64,000 nt of DNA. Origin: Parapedobacter sp051400755. GTDB taxonomy: Bacteria > Bacteroidota > Bacteroidia > Sphingobacteriales > Sphingobacteriaceae. This document shows, one piece after another, positions 34,420 through 42,696 of the stretch; position 1 is the stretch's first letter; each line of letters begins with the position of its first letter. The stretch covers positions 1-64,000 of the forward strand of contig NZ_JBLFFL010000008.1 in NCBI RefSeq assembly GCF_051400755.1. Direction: 5' to 3'. Both the position numbers and the translations under genes were made by a program. The notes under the pieces were generated by a model, which had not been told where the DNA came from, ran no database searches, and saw only the letters and a list, made by a program, of their open reading frames with translations.

Positions 34420-36117
34420 TTAAAAAAAGGATCTTACTTGCTTAATATTATCCCGTACGCCCTTGGTGATGTTATACGATATCGCGATAAAAAATCCGGG
34501 CCTGTAGGATTTTGTTGTCACATTGTCCGGTGTGTAGGTGTCGGAGACCGTCTGTCCCACACGATAGTCCTTATTTAGTGTGGGCAGATTTCTGAATGAT
34601 ACTCCACTGGTTAGTGAAGCACGCTCGTATTTTCCTACAATCAAGCTGCCTCCTAGAAAAAAGTTATCGAAAGTAAATGTGCCCTCACTCGCGCTTATGC
34701 CTAAGCCTATACTCAACCCGCCTGTCCAATGGTTTGAGCTACGGTAACTAGTCGTAAAGAATCCCACAAATGACGGCGTGAACAGCGACTTATCTTGTTT
34801 GGTTATTTTCTTGTTTCCGAGGGAATCATATTGAAGATCGTAGGCATAGTTGCTACTATGAAAGCTACCGGATACTCCAACACTCAGGTCAAGCCTGACG
34901 CCGTGTCTTGTAAACTCCCGGTGTGTAAATTGACGTTCGTTGTAGAACAACGAATTATCTTTTTCTTTCTTTGAGATTTTAACATCAAATACGATAACAT
35001 CCTTAGTGGCTTGGATAGGATTTGAAACATATTCAAATATCGACTTGCCTGCTACGTTATCATTTAGCAGATGGTGTATTTGCATCATTTCACCTTTTAT
35101 CTTATCAAACCCGATCTTATCGACTTGTTCCTTTAAGGCGACCACTTCCGTATGCTGATGATCAGCTATGTATCCTAATTTTATGACACCTCCATAGTTG
35201 AAAAGCTTTCCCAACTCGGGGTTGGATTTCAATGCCTGATATAAGTTTTGAAATTGCCGGGTCTTGATGTTGAAATCGTGCATGATATTTTTATGTTGGT
35301 CAAACATCGTGTGTACAGCATCCAGTTTGGCTTTGATCGCCAGCATGGAATCTAAGGGCAGTATAGGCGAGTTGATAACCGTGCGCACATATAGATAGGT
35401 TTCACCAAATTCAATGAGCTGTCTGTGAAGTTTCGACAACTGTAGGTAAAGGATGGTGAGCTCTCGTTGTACCTCGAAATGGAACGGGAGGTTTGCGGCA
35501 AAGTTGGCATTAATGACACTGTCCTTATTGAGCAATGTATCGAATCGTATTTCTTTGTTATTTTTTATCGAATCCAATGCTTCTGAGATACTTTTTAAAT
35601 AAGATGCGTTGGCCCCATTGATCTGCTTTAACAGGTCACCATTTTTAAGTCCACTGGTGTCGTCACTGGTTAAAGGCGGAGGGGTGGCCAAGGGAGGGGA
35701 TGCGGTGGATTCAGCCGACTGCAGCTGTTGCGCGATTTGTTCCCGTTCTTCGCTGTTTATCAATTCATAAAGGCCTTCTAAATCACTATATCCGATGACT
35801 GAGTCTGCGGCGGTGATCTCCACTTTATAAGCCAATCTATTGATGTTTTTAATTTTGAAAACGACCGGTTTGTTTACTTTTATCTTCAGATTATTGCTGT
35901 TATACAGCCCGGTTCGGAAATCGTATTCAATCAAGTAGGTATTGGTTCGAGTGGTGTCGACACCTCTGTTGATTTTCGCACCTTTAATTGTGGTGTTGGA
36001 GTTAGAACCGGTCGTGTCGTTTTGATTATTTGGAGGTGTTGGAGCGTCTTGGGCTTGAGTTGCCATAACATACATCACAAACATCATAAAACCACAAATA
36101 GGAAGTGCCTTTTTCAT
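34420..36117 (-). CDS. hypothetical outer-membrane-associated protein, 565 aa
   Basis: The protein has a signal peptide (FMMFVMYVMATQAQ). A beta-rich N-terminal part (35-105) is followed by a Ser/Pro/Thr linker and a long helical middle region with coiled-coil character (145-330). The C-terminal region of about 180 residues has alternating strands such as FTRHGVRLDLSVGVSGSFHSSN and HWTGGLSIGLGISASEG and ends in F, which suggests a beta-barrel. The family is unknown. AT content and codon use are higher in A/T than in the core genes. It belongs to the accessory block 32133-38165. Confidence 0.7.
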   Translation of the reverse strand: MKKALPICGFMMFVMYVMATQAQDAPTPPNNQNDTTGSNSNTTIKGAKINRGVDTTRTNTYLIEYDFRTGLYNSNNLKIKVNKPVVFKIKNINRLAYKVEITAADSVIGYSDLEGLYELINSEEREQIAQQLQSAESTASPPLATPPPLTSDDTSGLKNGDLLKQINGANASYLKSISEALDSIKNNKEIRFDTLLNKDSVINANFAANLPFHFEVQRELTILYLQLSKLHRQLIEFGETYLYVRTVINSPILPLDSMLAIKAKLDAVHTMFDQHKNIMHDFNIKTRQFQNLYQALKSNPELGKLFNYGGVIKLGYIADHQHTEVVALKEQVDKIGFDKIKGEMMQIHHLLNDNVAGKSIFEYVSNPIQATKDVIVFDVKISKKEKDNSLFYNERQFTHREFTRHGVRLDLSVGVSGSFHSSNYAYDLQYDSLGNKKITKQDKSLFTPSFVGFFTTSYRSSNHWTGGLSIGLGISASEGTFTFDNFFLGGSLIVGKYERASLTSGVSFRNLPTLNKDYRVGQTVSDTYTPDNVTTKSYRPGFFIAISYNITKGVRDNIKQVRSFF

Positions 36118-36189
36118 ATCGATCTGATTTTAGCTAGCCTGATGAAGTTATAGAACAAGGGACTCCAGTTCGATGGATTTTAGACGTCT

Positions 36190-37143
36190 TTACTCATACG
36201 TTGTCTTGTCCATCTGTGACAATGCTGTGATTAGCTGTTTGATTTCGTCTGTGTCTTCTGCCATAATATAAAGATCAATAGCAGTTGTTAAAAGGTCCTC
36301 TTCGATGAAATCATCATCAGAATATTCTTCTTTTGCTTCGTCCATTAAAGAAGAGATTTTGACTGTGTACCTGTAGTTCTGTATCAGTTCAGAAAAATGA
36401 ATCTGTAGAAGTTTTAAATCTTCATTAGCTGGGACTTCATTTACATTGATTGAATGCAACGCGTACCAAGGGATTTTTGATGCTGTAAACAACTCCGGAG
36501 TACTTGATTCCGTTCCCTCGAAATGACTAGTATCTGACCTCATATGAATGCGTTCCTGCTTCTGCCAATAAAGTTCATTTTTGAGAATTTGCGTGAAGCT
36601 TTCACCGTATACATCCAATTCATATTCTATATTTTGGCCAACGGTCTTCTTTAATAGCTTGTTAAGCTTAGTGATTTTGGGATTATTATCGGAGACTTCA
36701 GTCAAAGACGGCTTTAGTGTATGCCAATCTAACCCCGATAACGCCGCGCCGGAATTTGCAGCAACAGTCCTTAGCGAATTAAGTAATCCGGTGAAATCAG
36801 TGCCTATTTTAGGGACAAGAACAAACTGTTGACCAGCCACACTCTTAAGAGCTATAGCGGGCATTGTCGTTTTTCCGAAGTTTGATGGTCTCGGATATTG
36901 GATTCTAAAGATATCCGTCAAATCTTTCCAATCAGCGGTCATCGAGCTGCTTTTCCCTGTCAAACGAATTGAATTCTTAGTAAAATCCTTAGTGTGATTT
37001 TGATGTTCTTCAGGAGTCATTTCTTCGTAATAAACGTAGACAAAATCTTCTGTATGTTGTTTCAAGTAATCCAAGTTGTTTTGGCTTTTTACTGTTGTCC
37101 ACAGTAATATATATAAGATCGTTATTGGAAGCATTTTTTTCAT
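36190..37143 (-). CDS. hypothetical secreted protein, 317 aa
   Basis: The signal peptide MLPITILYILLWTTVKSQ is clear. The mature protein is mostly helical and acidic at its C terminus (EEYSDDDFIEEDLLTTAIDLYIM) and has no recognisable catalytic motif. It lies 72 bp upstream of the 565-aa gene in the same direction and is AT-rich, so the two may be a transferred pair. Function unknown. Confidence 0.65.
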   Translation of the reverse strand: MKKMLPITILYILLWTTVKSQNNLDYLKQHTEDFVYVYYEEMTPEEHQNHTKDFTKNSIRLTGKSSSMTADWKDLTDIFRIQYPRPSNFGKTTMPAIALKSVAGQQFVLVPKIGTDFTGLLNSLRTVAANSGAALSGLDWHTLKPSLTEVSDNNPKITKLNKLLKKTVGQNIEYELDVYGESFTQILKNELYWQKQERIHMRSDTSHFEGTESSTPELFTASKIPWYALHSINVNEVPANEDLKLLQIHFSELIQNYRYTVKISSLMDEAKEEYSDDDFIEEDLLTTAIDLYIMAEDTDEIKQLITALSQMDKTTYE

Positions 37144-37202
37144 AATTGCTTTTTTTAGGGTGTGGGAGTATTGTTCTCTATATTAATCTGTAAGGATATT
37201 TG

Positions 37203-38165
37203 TTAATCCCGAAATATCAGCTTCAATCCAACAAAGGGCAATAGCGTTTTGGTCGATATAGGCTTGGCATTAAATGAAAAGGATCCGGCTTCATCGGTAT
37301 AATAAGACGAATTCACCTCTTTTTTTATTAAAAGGTAGTTTAACCCACCGATAAGGCCAATGCCAAATTCATCAGACAAGTACATTTCCAATCCTATCGT
37401 ACCTTTGACACTAAACATGGGTTCCGCAACGAAATCGTCAAATGTTCGTTGAACAAAATTGTCACTTCCCTTTTCGCTCGAATTGTTGAAGAAGCCCATG
37501 TTTACACCCGCGTCCCAAACCACGTTAAACCCGTTATAGGGTCTGTTGGTCCAATCTAATGGAATCTCACCTTGAAAGCCGGCTGTTGCCGATAGGTTCG
37601 ATATTGTTCCCATAGAAACGATGGTGCTGTCCCTGGGATATTCATTGGGTATATCAGTCAAAACACTTTTGTCTTTGTACGCAACTTGGTAATACGGTAA
37701 GTCAATCCAGCTTGCGCCGCCACCGATGTAGCCTCTAAAGGTTGGCGTTCCAAAGGTGTATCTTAAAAGCGCTACACTAAAAGAGGCTTGATCATATTCA
37801 CCTTCTTTTTGGAAGAAAATATTGGAGATACCCTCTATTTCAAATTTGCCGATATCGTTGTCGGAGGGTATGAGTTCACCATGTGCGAAGGTATTCGTAC
37901 CTATATAAACGCCACTTTCATTGAAAAAACGCCATTTACCATGCTTTTTGTCGCTTTTGAATTTACCTACCGCATTCAGATTTCCATTTTTGTGATATTC
38001 TTTCCATTCGCCTTCCCGTTTGAGGTTGATCATTGGGCCTTCAGCGAGAAGTTGTCCACTATTATAATAATAACGTTTGATATTACCCTCTTGTGCATTG
38101 GCGACCAAGTGGATAAAGGCAAATACAATGATCTGAAAGAGATCGATTAGGTACTTATTTTTCAT
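37203..38165 (-). CDS. MORN_2/YwqK-like repeat protein with C-terminal beta-barrel-like domain, 320 aa
   Basis: After a signal peptide (FQIIVFAFIHLVANAQ) come three MORN_2-type repeats: YYYNSGQLLAEGPM, REGEWKEYHKNGNLNAVGKF and KHGKWRFFNESGVYIG. The C-terminal 200 residues are strand-rich and end LLPFVGLKLIFRD, like a small outer-membrane barrel. Similar repeat proteins are often annotated as YwqK-type antitoxins, but the signal peptide and barrel make that role unlikely here. It is the first gene of the AT-rich block. Confidence 0.7.
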   Translation of the reverse strand: MKNKYLIDLFQIIVFAFIHLVANAQEGNIKRYYYNSGQLLAEGPMINLKREGEWKEYHKNGNLNAVGKFKSDKKHGKWRFFNESGVYIGTNTFAHGELIPSDNDIGKFEIEGISNIFFQKEGEYDQASFSVALLRYTFGTPTFRGYIGGGASWIDLPYYQVAYKDKSVLTDIPNEYPRDSTIVSMGTISNLSATAGFQGEIPLDWTNRPYNGFNVVWDAGVNMGFFNNSSEKGSDNFVQRTFDDFVAEPMFSVKGTIGLEMYLSDEFGIGLIGGLNYLLIKKEVNSSYYTDEAGSFSFNAKPISTKTLLPFVGLKLIFRD

Positions 38166-38242
38166 TTCGTTTTTTTCAGTTTGAAGTAGAATGCTTGTCT
38201 ATTCTTTTATTCAGTGGATGAGTGAAATGGGGTGGCTAAAAG

Positions 38243-38258
38243 TACTCACAAGTGAGTA
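38243..38258. promoter_or_regulatory. 16-bp palindrome upstream of the MORN-repeat gene
   Basis: TACTCACAAGTGAGTA has perfect 7-bp arms and lies 78 bp before the start at 38165. It is followed directly by ATTTTCTACC (38258-38267). A regulator site is plausible. The rest of the 38166-38463 gap shows no gene. Confidence 0.4.
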
Positions 38259-38463
38259 TTTTCTACCGCCTGGTTTCCGGCTTTTGGGCACGTTCTTTAC
38301 ACCGGCTATTTTTCATGAAAGCAAATTTTAAGTTGAATTTATGGACGACGTTAATTACACCAACAACACAAAACTTTCAATAACCCGGAAGAAATCATAG
38401 CAATAGTTTCCGAACAGGGCTGTCCGGTTTCCCAACGCTGATAATTTGATTCCCTTGGGGCGG

Positions 38464-39192
38464 TTAGCGAATAAATTGGATTTTGGAAAAGAAGTCGGCT
38501 TCATACGATTGGCCGATAGGCAATACAATGCCGTTTATGATTACGGTATTATGGTCGATAGCCTCCACAGCAACCGTGTTAATCACGTAAGAGCGGTGAA
38601 TACGGACGAGATTCTCATGGGAGATTCTTTCCTGTAACTTATTCAGGGGTTCGGATAGCGTAACACGCTGCTGCCGGGTATACACATGGCAATAACTGCG
38701 ATCTGCTTCCAGATACAGCAGGTCTTCCAGTGCCAACTTTTCGAAGCGCCCGTTTTCTATCCGGATAAAAAAATGATCGATTGGTTTGGGAGCATGCAAC
38801 GCAGGGCCGTCCCGTTTTTCCCGATGCCGGGTAACGGCCAGTTCTATTGCGCTGTGAATATCGCGCTCACGGAAGGGTTTGGTCAGGTAGGCAGAAGGCC
38901 GGGTTTGCTTGGCGCGCTCCCACATCTGAGCGTCGGCATAGGCCGTCAGGTAAATCACCGGCACGGCATTCGTTTGATTAATCCGCTCTACGGTTTGTAT
39001 ACCATCCATTTTACCTTTTAAATGGATGTCTGCCATAACGAGGTCAGGCTCAATATGTAAGCATTTCGCAACTGCTTCTTCGCCGTTGTCAACCACCGCG
39101 GCCACTGCGTAGCCAGCCGATTCGAGCCGGGCAGCCAGATCTTGGGCAACAATGGCCTCATCTTCGATAATTAAAATTCTCACACTTTCCAT
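38464..39192 (-). CDS. LytTR-family response regulator
   Basis: This 242-aa protein has a receiver domain (1-120) with the acidic pocket E10/D11, phospho-acceptor D55 in MADIHLKG and the conserved YLTKPF lysine. The C-terminal LytTR DNA-binding domain (about 140-240) has FIRIENGRFEKLALEDLLYLEADRSYCHVYT and LVRIHRSYVINTVAVEAI. It receives phosphate from the kinase encoded 3 bp upstream. It may control the adjacent secreted-protein block, which is inferred from position only. Confidence 0.92.
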   Translation of the reverse strand: MESVRILIIEDEAIVAQDLAARLESAGYAVAAVVDNGEEAVAKCLHIEPDLVMADIHLKGKMDGIQTVERINQTNAVPVIYLTAYADAQMWERAKQTRPSAYLTKPFRERDIHSAIELAVTRHREKRDGPALHAPKPIDHFFIRIENGRFEKLALEDLLYLEADRSYCHVYTRQQRVTLSEPLNKLQERISHENLVRIHRSYVINTVAVEAIDHNTVIINGIVLPIGQSYEADFFSKIQFIR

Positions 39193-39195
39193 TAG

Positions 39196-41412
39196 CTACG
39201 ACTTAGGTACTATCAAATCGACCGATGCACCACCACCCCCCTCCCACCTGATCGTTGCCTGTAATTGGCGCACCAGTTCGGCTACGAGCTTCAGGCCAAA
39301 CGACGGTGAACTCGTGATATCAAATCCTTCGGGCAACCCGGGGCCGCTGTCGGCAACCGTAACGTGGTAACCATCCTCCCGGTTATAAAGCCCTATCGAC
39401 AATTGATCTCCACCCTTTTTCCCGATGCCGTGTTTCAGTGAATTAGTAACTAACTCATTAATAATCAACCCCAGCGGCACTGCGGTATCGATATCCATCA
39501 AAACGGCTTCGACGTCGATCTTCAGTTCGATATCCGCAACGCCAAAGCCATACACGATATGCTGGAGCAGATCGTGTATATAAGCTTTCATGTCCACGCC
39601 GGTGATATCCTCATGCTGGTAAAGTTTTTGATGGATCAATGCCATTGACTCTACCCTACGTTGGCCTTCTGCAACCGCTTGCCTGGCCGCCCCTTCTTCC
39701 ATTTTAAGCGATTGTAAACTTAACAGGCTGCTTATTACCTGCAAATTGTTTTTTACCCGATGATGCAACTCACGGATGAGGGTTTTGATGCGGTCGTTTT
39801 TTTCTTGCAGGATCAGGTTGCTTTTCCGCCGTTGCAGGTTGCGGCTGTAAAGAAGTGCTATCGCCAATATCAGGACGGCTAAGACCGTCAGCCCACCTCC
39901 CCGTATCAGCCGATTCATCTGGTCATCGGTTTCCTGAATCTTCTTCAGATAAGCGATTTCCAAATCACGTTCCTTGACGTATCGTTGGGCTTGTATGTTG
40001 CTGATATCCCGCATTTGCCGGATGTTTGCGATGGAGTCTTTGATGCTGTAGAATGTTTTTAGCGCACCTGCATATGCCCGGTAGTTCTCTTTCCGGTAGA
40101 GCCAGTCGGCGTAGTATTGATAATGATAATAACCTGCGACAGAATACTCCCGCTGGTTCAGTTCTCCCGCAGCACGGTCAAAATAAACTCGTGCACGCTC
40201 ATCATATCCGTTAAGGGCATACGCATGGGCAAACAACGTGGTTAACGACAAGGGAAGCACAGCTCCTACATACTTGGATTTCAATATTTCCAAACTCTTA
40301 AGCATTGCCGGGTATTGCGCGTTCATTTCATTCCACAGCGCGCGGGCAAGAAAATAGTTTATGGATGGGATATCCGTCTCGGGAAGCGGAGCAAAATACG
40401 CGCGGCAAGAATCCAGCAATTCGCCTGTCAACCGTTTGCTTCCTGCAAATGCCTCAATCACTGCCCGGTCTGAAACCAACATACCCAGACTCCTGTTGTT
40501 CAGTATCCCGGTTTTACGTTTGCGGGCCAGTAGTGTCGCTTCAATGACTTGATACATGCGCCTCGCGCTCGGTATATCCATCAATACCAGGTTCAGCCGC
40601 ATCAAATCCAAGTAGATGGTAAAATCCGGTTTGGCAAATGTGAAAAAGGTCTGATCGTGAAAATGCTGTTTAATCAGCGACGAATCTTTGGATAAAGGGA
40701 TGAGCTGTTCCAGCGCTGCCACTAACTTTGCCGGATTATTCACATAGGCGATGTGGGCTGCCGAATAAGACGAAGTAAAAAGCGCTGTTTTGTTGGTTAA
40801 TCCTTTGGAAATTGCCTGGGCTTTCCAGGCGTATTCCAGTGCCCCGTTTACCGAATCTGCTTGCTGTTTATATAATAACTCGGCTTTGAGCGCATACAAC
40901 ATGGCTAAATTTAACGAGTCTTGCTGGGCTGTGCATACCTGTATACCCACCCCTGCGAACTCATCCGCAAGGTCTGGCGATCCGGCTTGCATATAGGCAT
41001 GTACGCTATATACCATGGTTTGACGGAAAATGATATCCTGGATATCCCCTGCGTTTCGCTGAAGCTCACGGACGATTGCCGCTGCCGAATCCCGAAAGGG
41101 ATAGACCAACTGGGCAACTTCATATTTATTGGTTAACAGCGCGTGCATCCATTTGCGGCGGTTCATTGGGCGGACGATGGCTATCAGCCGGTTTGTATAC
41201 TTCATCCCGACGACAGCGTCGTATTCTTCCATTCGGTCGATCACCGAACACGTGGACTGAAAACGTTCCTCATTAAGCGCGGATGCGGTCAACCGGTCAA
41301 ATTTCGCTATCAACGTTTCTTCCAACCGCTCCTGGGCTGTTACGATCTGGCTGCATATCAATAAGCACCAGCAAAGCACCGTATTATGCAGCCCTCTACT
41401 AATTGCGCCCAT
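39196..41412 (-). CDS. sensor histidine kinase, HisKA_2 type, with TPR-like periplasmic sensor
   Basis: This 738-aa protein has a signal-like N terminus, about 480 residues of helical TPR-like sensor region and one membrane helix (GGLTVLAVLILAIALLYSR, about residue 505-523). A HisKA_2 domain follows with the phospho-His in IRELHHRVKNNLQVISSLLSLQS, then an HATPase with LGLIINELVTNSLKHG (N box) and VADSGPGLPEG (G1). It phosphorylates the LytTR regulator 3 bp downstream. Start 41412 is chosen over an ATG at 41430. Confidence 0.9.
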   Translation of the reverse strand: MGAISRGLHNTVLCWCLLICSQIVTAQERLEETLIAKFDRLTASALNEERFQSTCSVIDRMEEYDAVVGMKYTNRLIAIVRPMNRRKWMHALLTNKYEVAQLVYPFRDSAAAIVRELQRNAGDIQDIIFRQTMVYSVHAYMQAGSPDLADEFAGVGIQVCTAQQDSLNLAMLYALKAELLYKQQADSVNGALEYAWKAQAISKGLTNKTALFTSSYSAAHIAYVNNPAKLVAALEQLIPLSKDSSLIKQHFHDQTFFTFAKPDFTIYLDLMRLNLVLMDIPSARRMYQVIEATLLARKRKTGILNNRSLGMLVSDRAVIEAFAGSKRLTGELLDSCRAYFAPLPETDIPSINYFLARALWNEMNAQYPAMLKSLEILKSKYVGAVLPLSLTTLFAHAYALNGYDERARVYFDRAAGELNQREYSVAGYYHYQYYADWLYRKENYRAYAGALKTFYSIKDSIANIRQMRDISNIQAQRYVKERDLEIAYLKKIQETDDQMNRLIRGGGLTVLAVLILAIALLYSRNLQRRKSNLILQEKNDRIKTLIRELHHRVKNNLQVISSLLSLQSLKMEEGAARQAVAEGQRRVESMALIHQKLYQHEDITGVDMKAYIHDLLQHIVYGFGVADIELKIDVEAVLMDIDTAVPLGLIINELVTNSLKHGIGKKGGDQLSIGLYNREDGYHVTVADSGPGLPEGFDITSSPSFGLKLVAELVRQLQATIRWEGGGGASVDLIVPKS

Positions 41413-41476
41413 GATGTATAATGCAAGCAAGCTTATTCATGATTGACAACAGCCAGCCTTAAGTTGATTTGGCTAG

Positions 41477-41644
41477 CTTACCGACGAATATAAAAAAGAA
41501 TTTGCAGCGGAAAGAAAAATTATTCTTCTTCCAACATCTCAGGTTGCCTATCTGGATAAACACCAGCATGTAACGGTTTATCAGGCCTCTGAGTGTCTGG
41601 GCATTCCGGTAGCGGAAATTTCCCGCTTCATGCACCGATCCTGA
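41477..41644 (+). pseudogene. possible decayed coding remnant without a start codon
   Basis: One plus-strand frame stays open for 55 codons and reads like protein (YKKEFAAERKIILLPTSQ, then VYQASECLGIPVAEISRFM), ending in TGA at 41642-41644. It has no usable start and is closed upstream by TAG. A hairpin and a strong terminator follow. It may be the tail of a lost gene; the family is not recognised. Confidence 0.25.
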
Positions 41645-41653
41645 CCCAGACAT

Positions 41654-41730
41654 CCGGCAAAGGGTTTGCCGGGACAGCGAAAGATTTTATGGGAAAACCG
41701 TGGCGGTCGATTGCCGCCACGGTTTTTTTT
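41654..41730 (+). terminator. hairpin plus strong intrinsic terminator with no intact gene upstream
   Basis: A small perfect hairpin CCGGCAAA/TTTGCCGG (41654-41672) is followed by AAAACCGTGGCGG/CCGCCACGGTTTTTTTT (41694-41730, 7-nt loop). The only plus-strand candidate upstream is the remnant at 41477-41644, so this is either a relic 3' end or the end of a small RNA. Confidence 0.75.
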
Positions 41731-41850
41731 GTACTAACCCGCCCGCCAAAACCGTCAATCCCGCCAAAACCGCCAATTCCGACAGAGCAGTTTGCAAATC
41801 CATAGATCTTTGTCTTGATATTTATTTTTTAACATTTTAATTTTTTAACA

Positions 41851-42234
41851 ATGGCAATTAAGTACAACATTCTGGAAATCGGTAAGCCGGGGGACCCGGA
41901 CGCACCGAAGAAGTTCTATGCACGGCCGGTCCATGCCGGCGAGATCACACTTGAAAACCTGGCGGCAGACATTTCGTACTCCTCATCGCTCACCGAGTCC
42001 GATGTCTATGCCGTATTGCAGAGCCTCGTGCGCGAAATCCCCCGCAACATCTCACACGGGTATATCGTACGCCTGGGCAATCTCGGCGCATTCCGTCTGG
42101 GCAGCAACAGCACGGGAAGTGAGACCGAAGAGGAGGTGACCGCGGGCAATATTTTCCGCAAGCGCCTACTGTTTTACCCCGGCAAGCATGTCAAAGCGGT
42201 GATCGATGGTTTAACTTTCGAGAAAAACCGGTAA
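41851..42234 (+). CDS. HU-like DNA-binding protein (Bacteroidota HU-related family)
   Basis: This 127-aa protein resembles the HU_rel family (TIGR01201 type): KKFYARPVHAGEITLENLAADISYSSSLTESDVYAVLQSLVREIP forms the helical dimer part. YIVRLGNLGAFRLGSNSTGSET followed by the strand FRKRLLFYPGKHVKAVID is the DNA-binding arm region. It lacks the classic RNPxTG arm tip of HU. It probably packages DNA or regulates locally. Strong terminators lie on both sides, so it is a single-gene unit. Confidence 0.85.
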   Translation: MAIKYNILEIGKPGDPDAPKKFYARPVHAGEITLENLAADISYSSSLTESDVYAVLQSLVREIPRNISHGYIVRLGNLGAFRLGSNSTGSETEEEVTAGNIFRKRLLFYPGKHVKAVIDGLTFEKNR

Positions 42235-42260
42235 AACGGATTCCGCAAATCGGATTCCCC

Positions 42261-42293
42261 AGCCGCCCCGATGTTCCGGGGCGGCTTTTTTTT
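42261..42293 (+). terminator. terminator of the HU-like gene
   Basis: AGCCGCCCCG/CGGGGCGGCT with a 6-nt loop and eight Ts begins 27 nt after the stop. Confidence 0.9.
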
Positions 42294-42330
42294 GTTAAAA
42301 ATCACCAAAAATGACGCTTGGTCACTTCAG

Positions 42331-42410
42331 AAACCGACTTCGGAGCGTCCGAAAAGTCTCCGAAGCCGGTTTAAAAACTTGCTTCGGACACTTCCGAAAG
42401 TGACTTCGGA
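42331..42410. repeat. cluster of six TTCGGA/TCCGAA hexamers with a 15-bp inverted repeat
   Basis: AAACCGACTTCGGAG (42331-42345) pairs with CTCCGAAGCCGGTTT (42358-42372) with one mismatch. TTCGGA occurs at 42339, 42383 and 42405; TCCGAA at 42348, 42359 and 42393. The interval can fold on either strand. It lies 3' of both the HU-like gene and the dnaX unit. Confidence 0.65.
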
Positions 42411-42523
42411 GGTTTTTTGAGGATACTTCGAAAGCACGTAAATATCATATAAAGAAACATTATTTCCGATTAATAAGGTGGAAATAGCCGCAGTAGGTGC
42501 ACCGGTATGCAGCACCAGGTCGG

Positions 42524-42691
42524 CTAGGGTCTCTTCAGGCGGGCATTCTCCCTGCGGAGCTCGGCCACTTCATCACTGGTCGCTTCACGGGTCTGGTCTC
42601 CCTCCCACACCGGAAGAAAGACAGCAGTTTTTGACAAGCAAATAGCCGTTTCGGCGCGACGGGTTGCAGAGGGCCTAGACGGCCGGGACAT
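42524..42691 (-). CDS. small ORF after dnaX, 55 aa, possible transposase remnant
   Basis: The ATG at 42691 lies 5 nt after the dnaX stop. The C-terminal SDEVAELRRENARLKR is a leucine-zipper-like helix resembling the linker of IS3-family OrfA proteins. The N-terminal part is Ser/Arg/Pro-rich with no HTH. It may be a truncated transposase fragment or a short dnaX-linked protein; neither is certain. Confidence 0.35.
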   Translation of the reverse strand: MSRPSRPSATRRAETAICLSKTAVFLPVWEGDQTREATSDEVAELRRENARLKRP

Positions 42692-42696
42692 TTTAA

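Noticed and set aside
37203..38165. YwqK-type antitoxin
   Set aside because: MORN_2 repeats resemble that label, but the protein has a signal peptide and a barrel-like C terminus and no toxin gene beside it.
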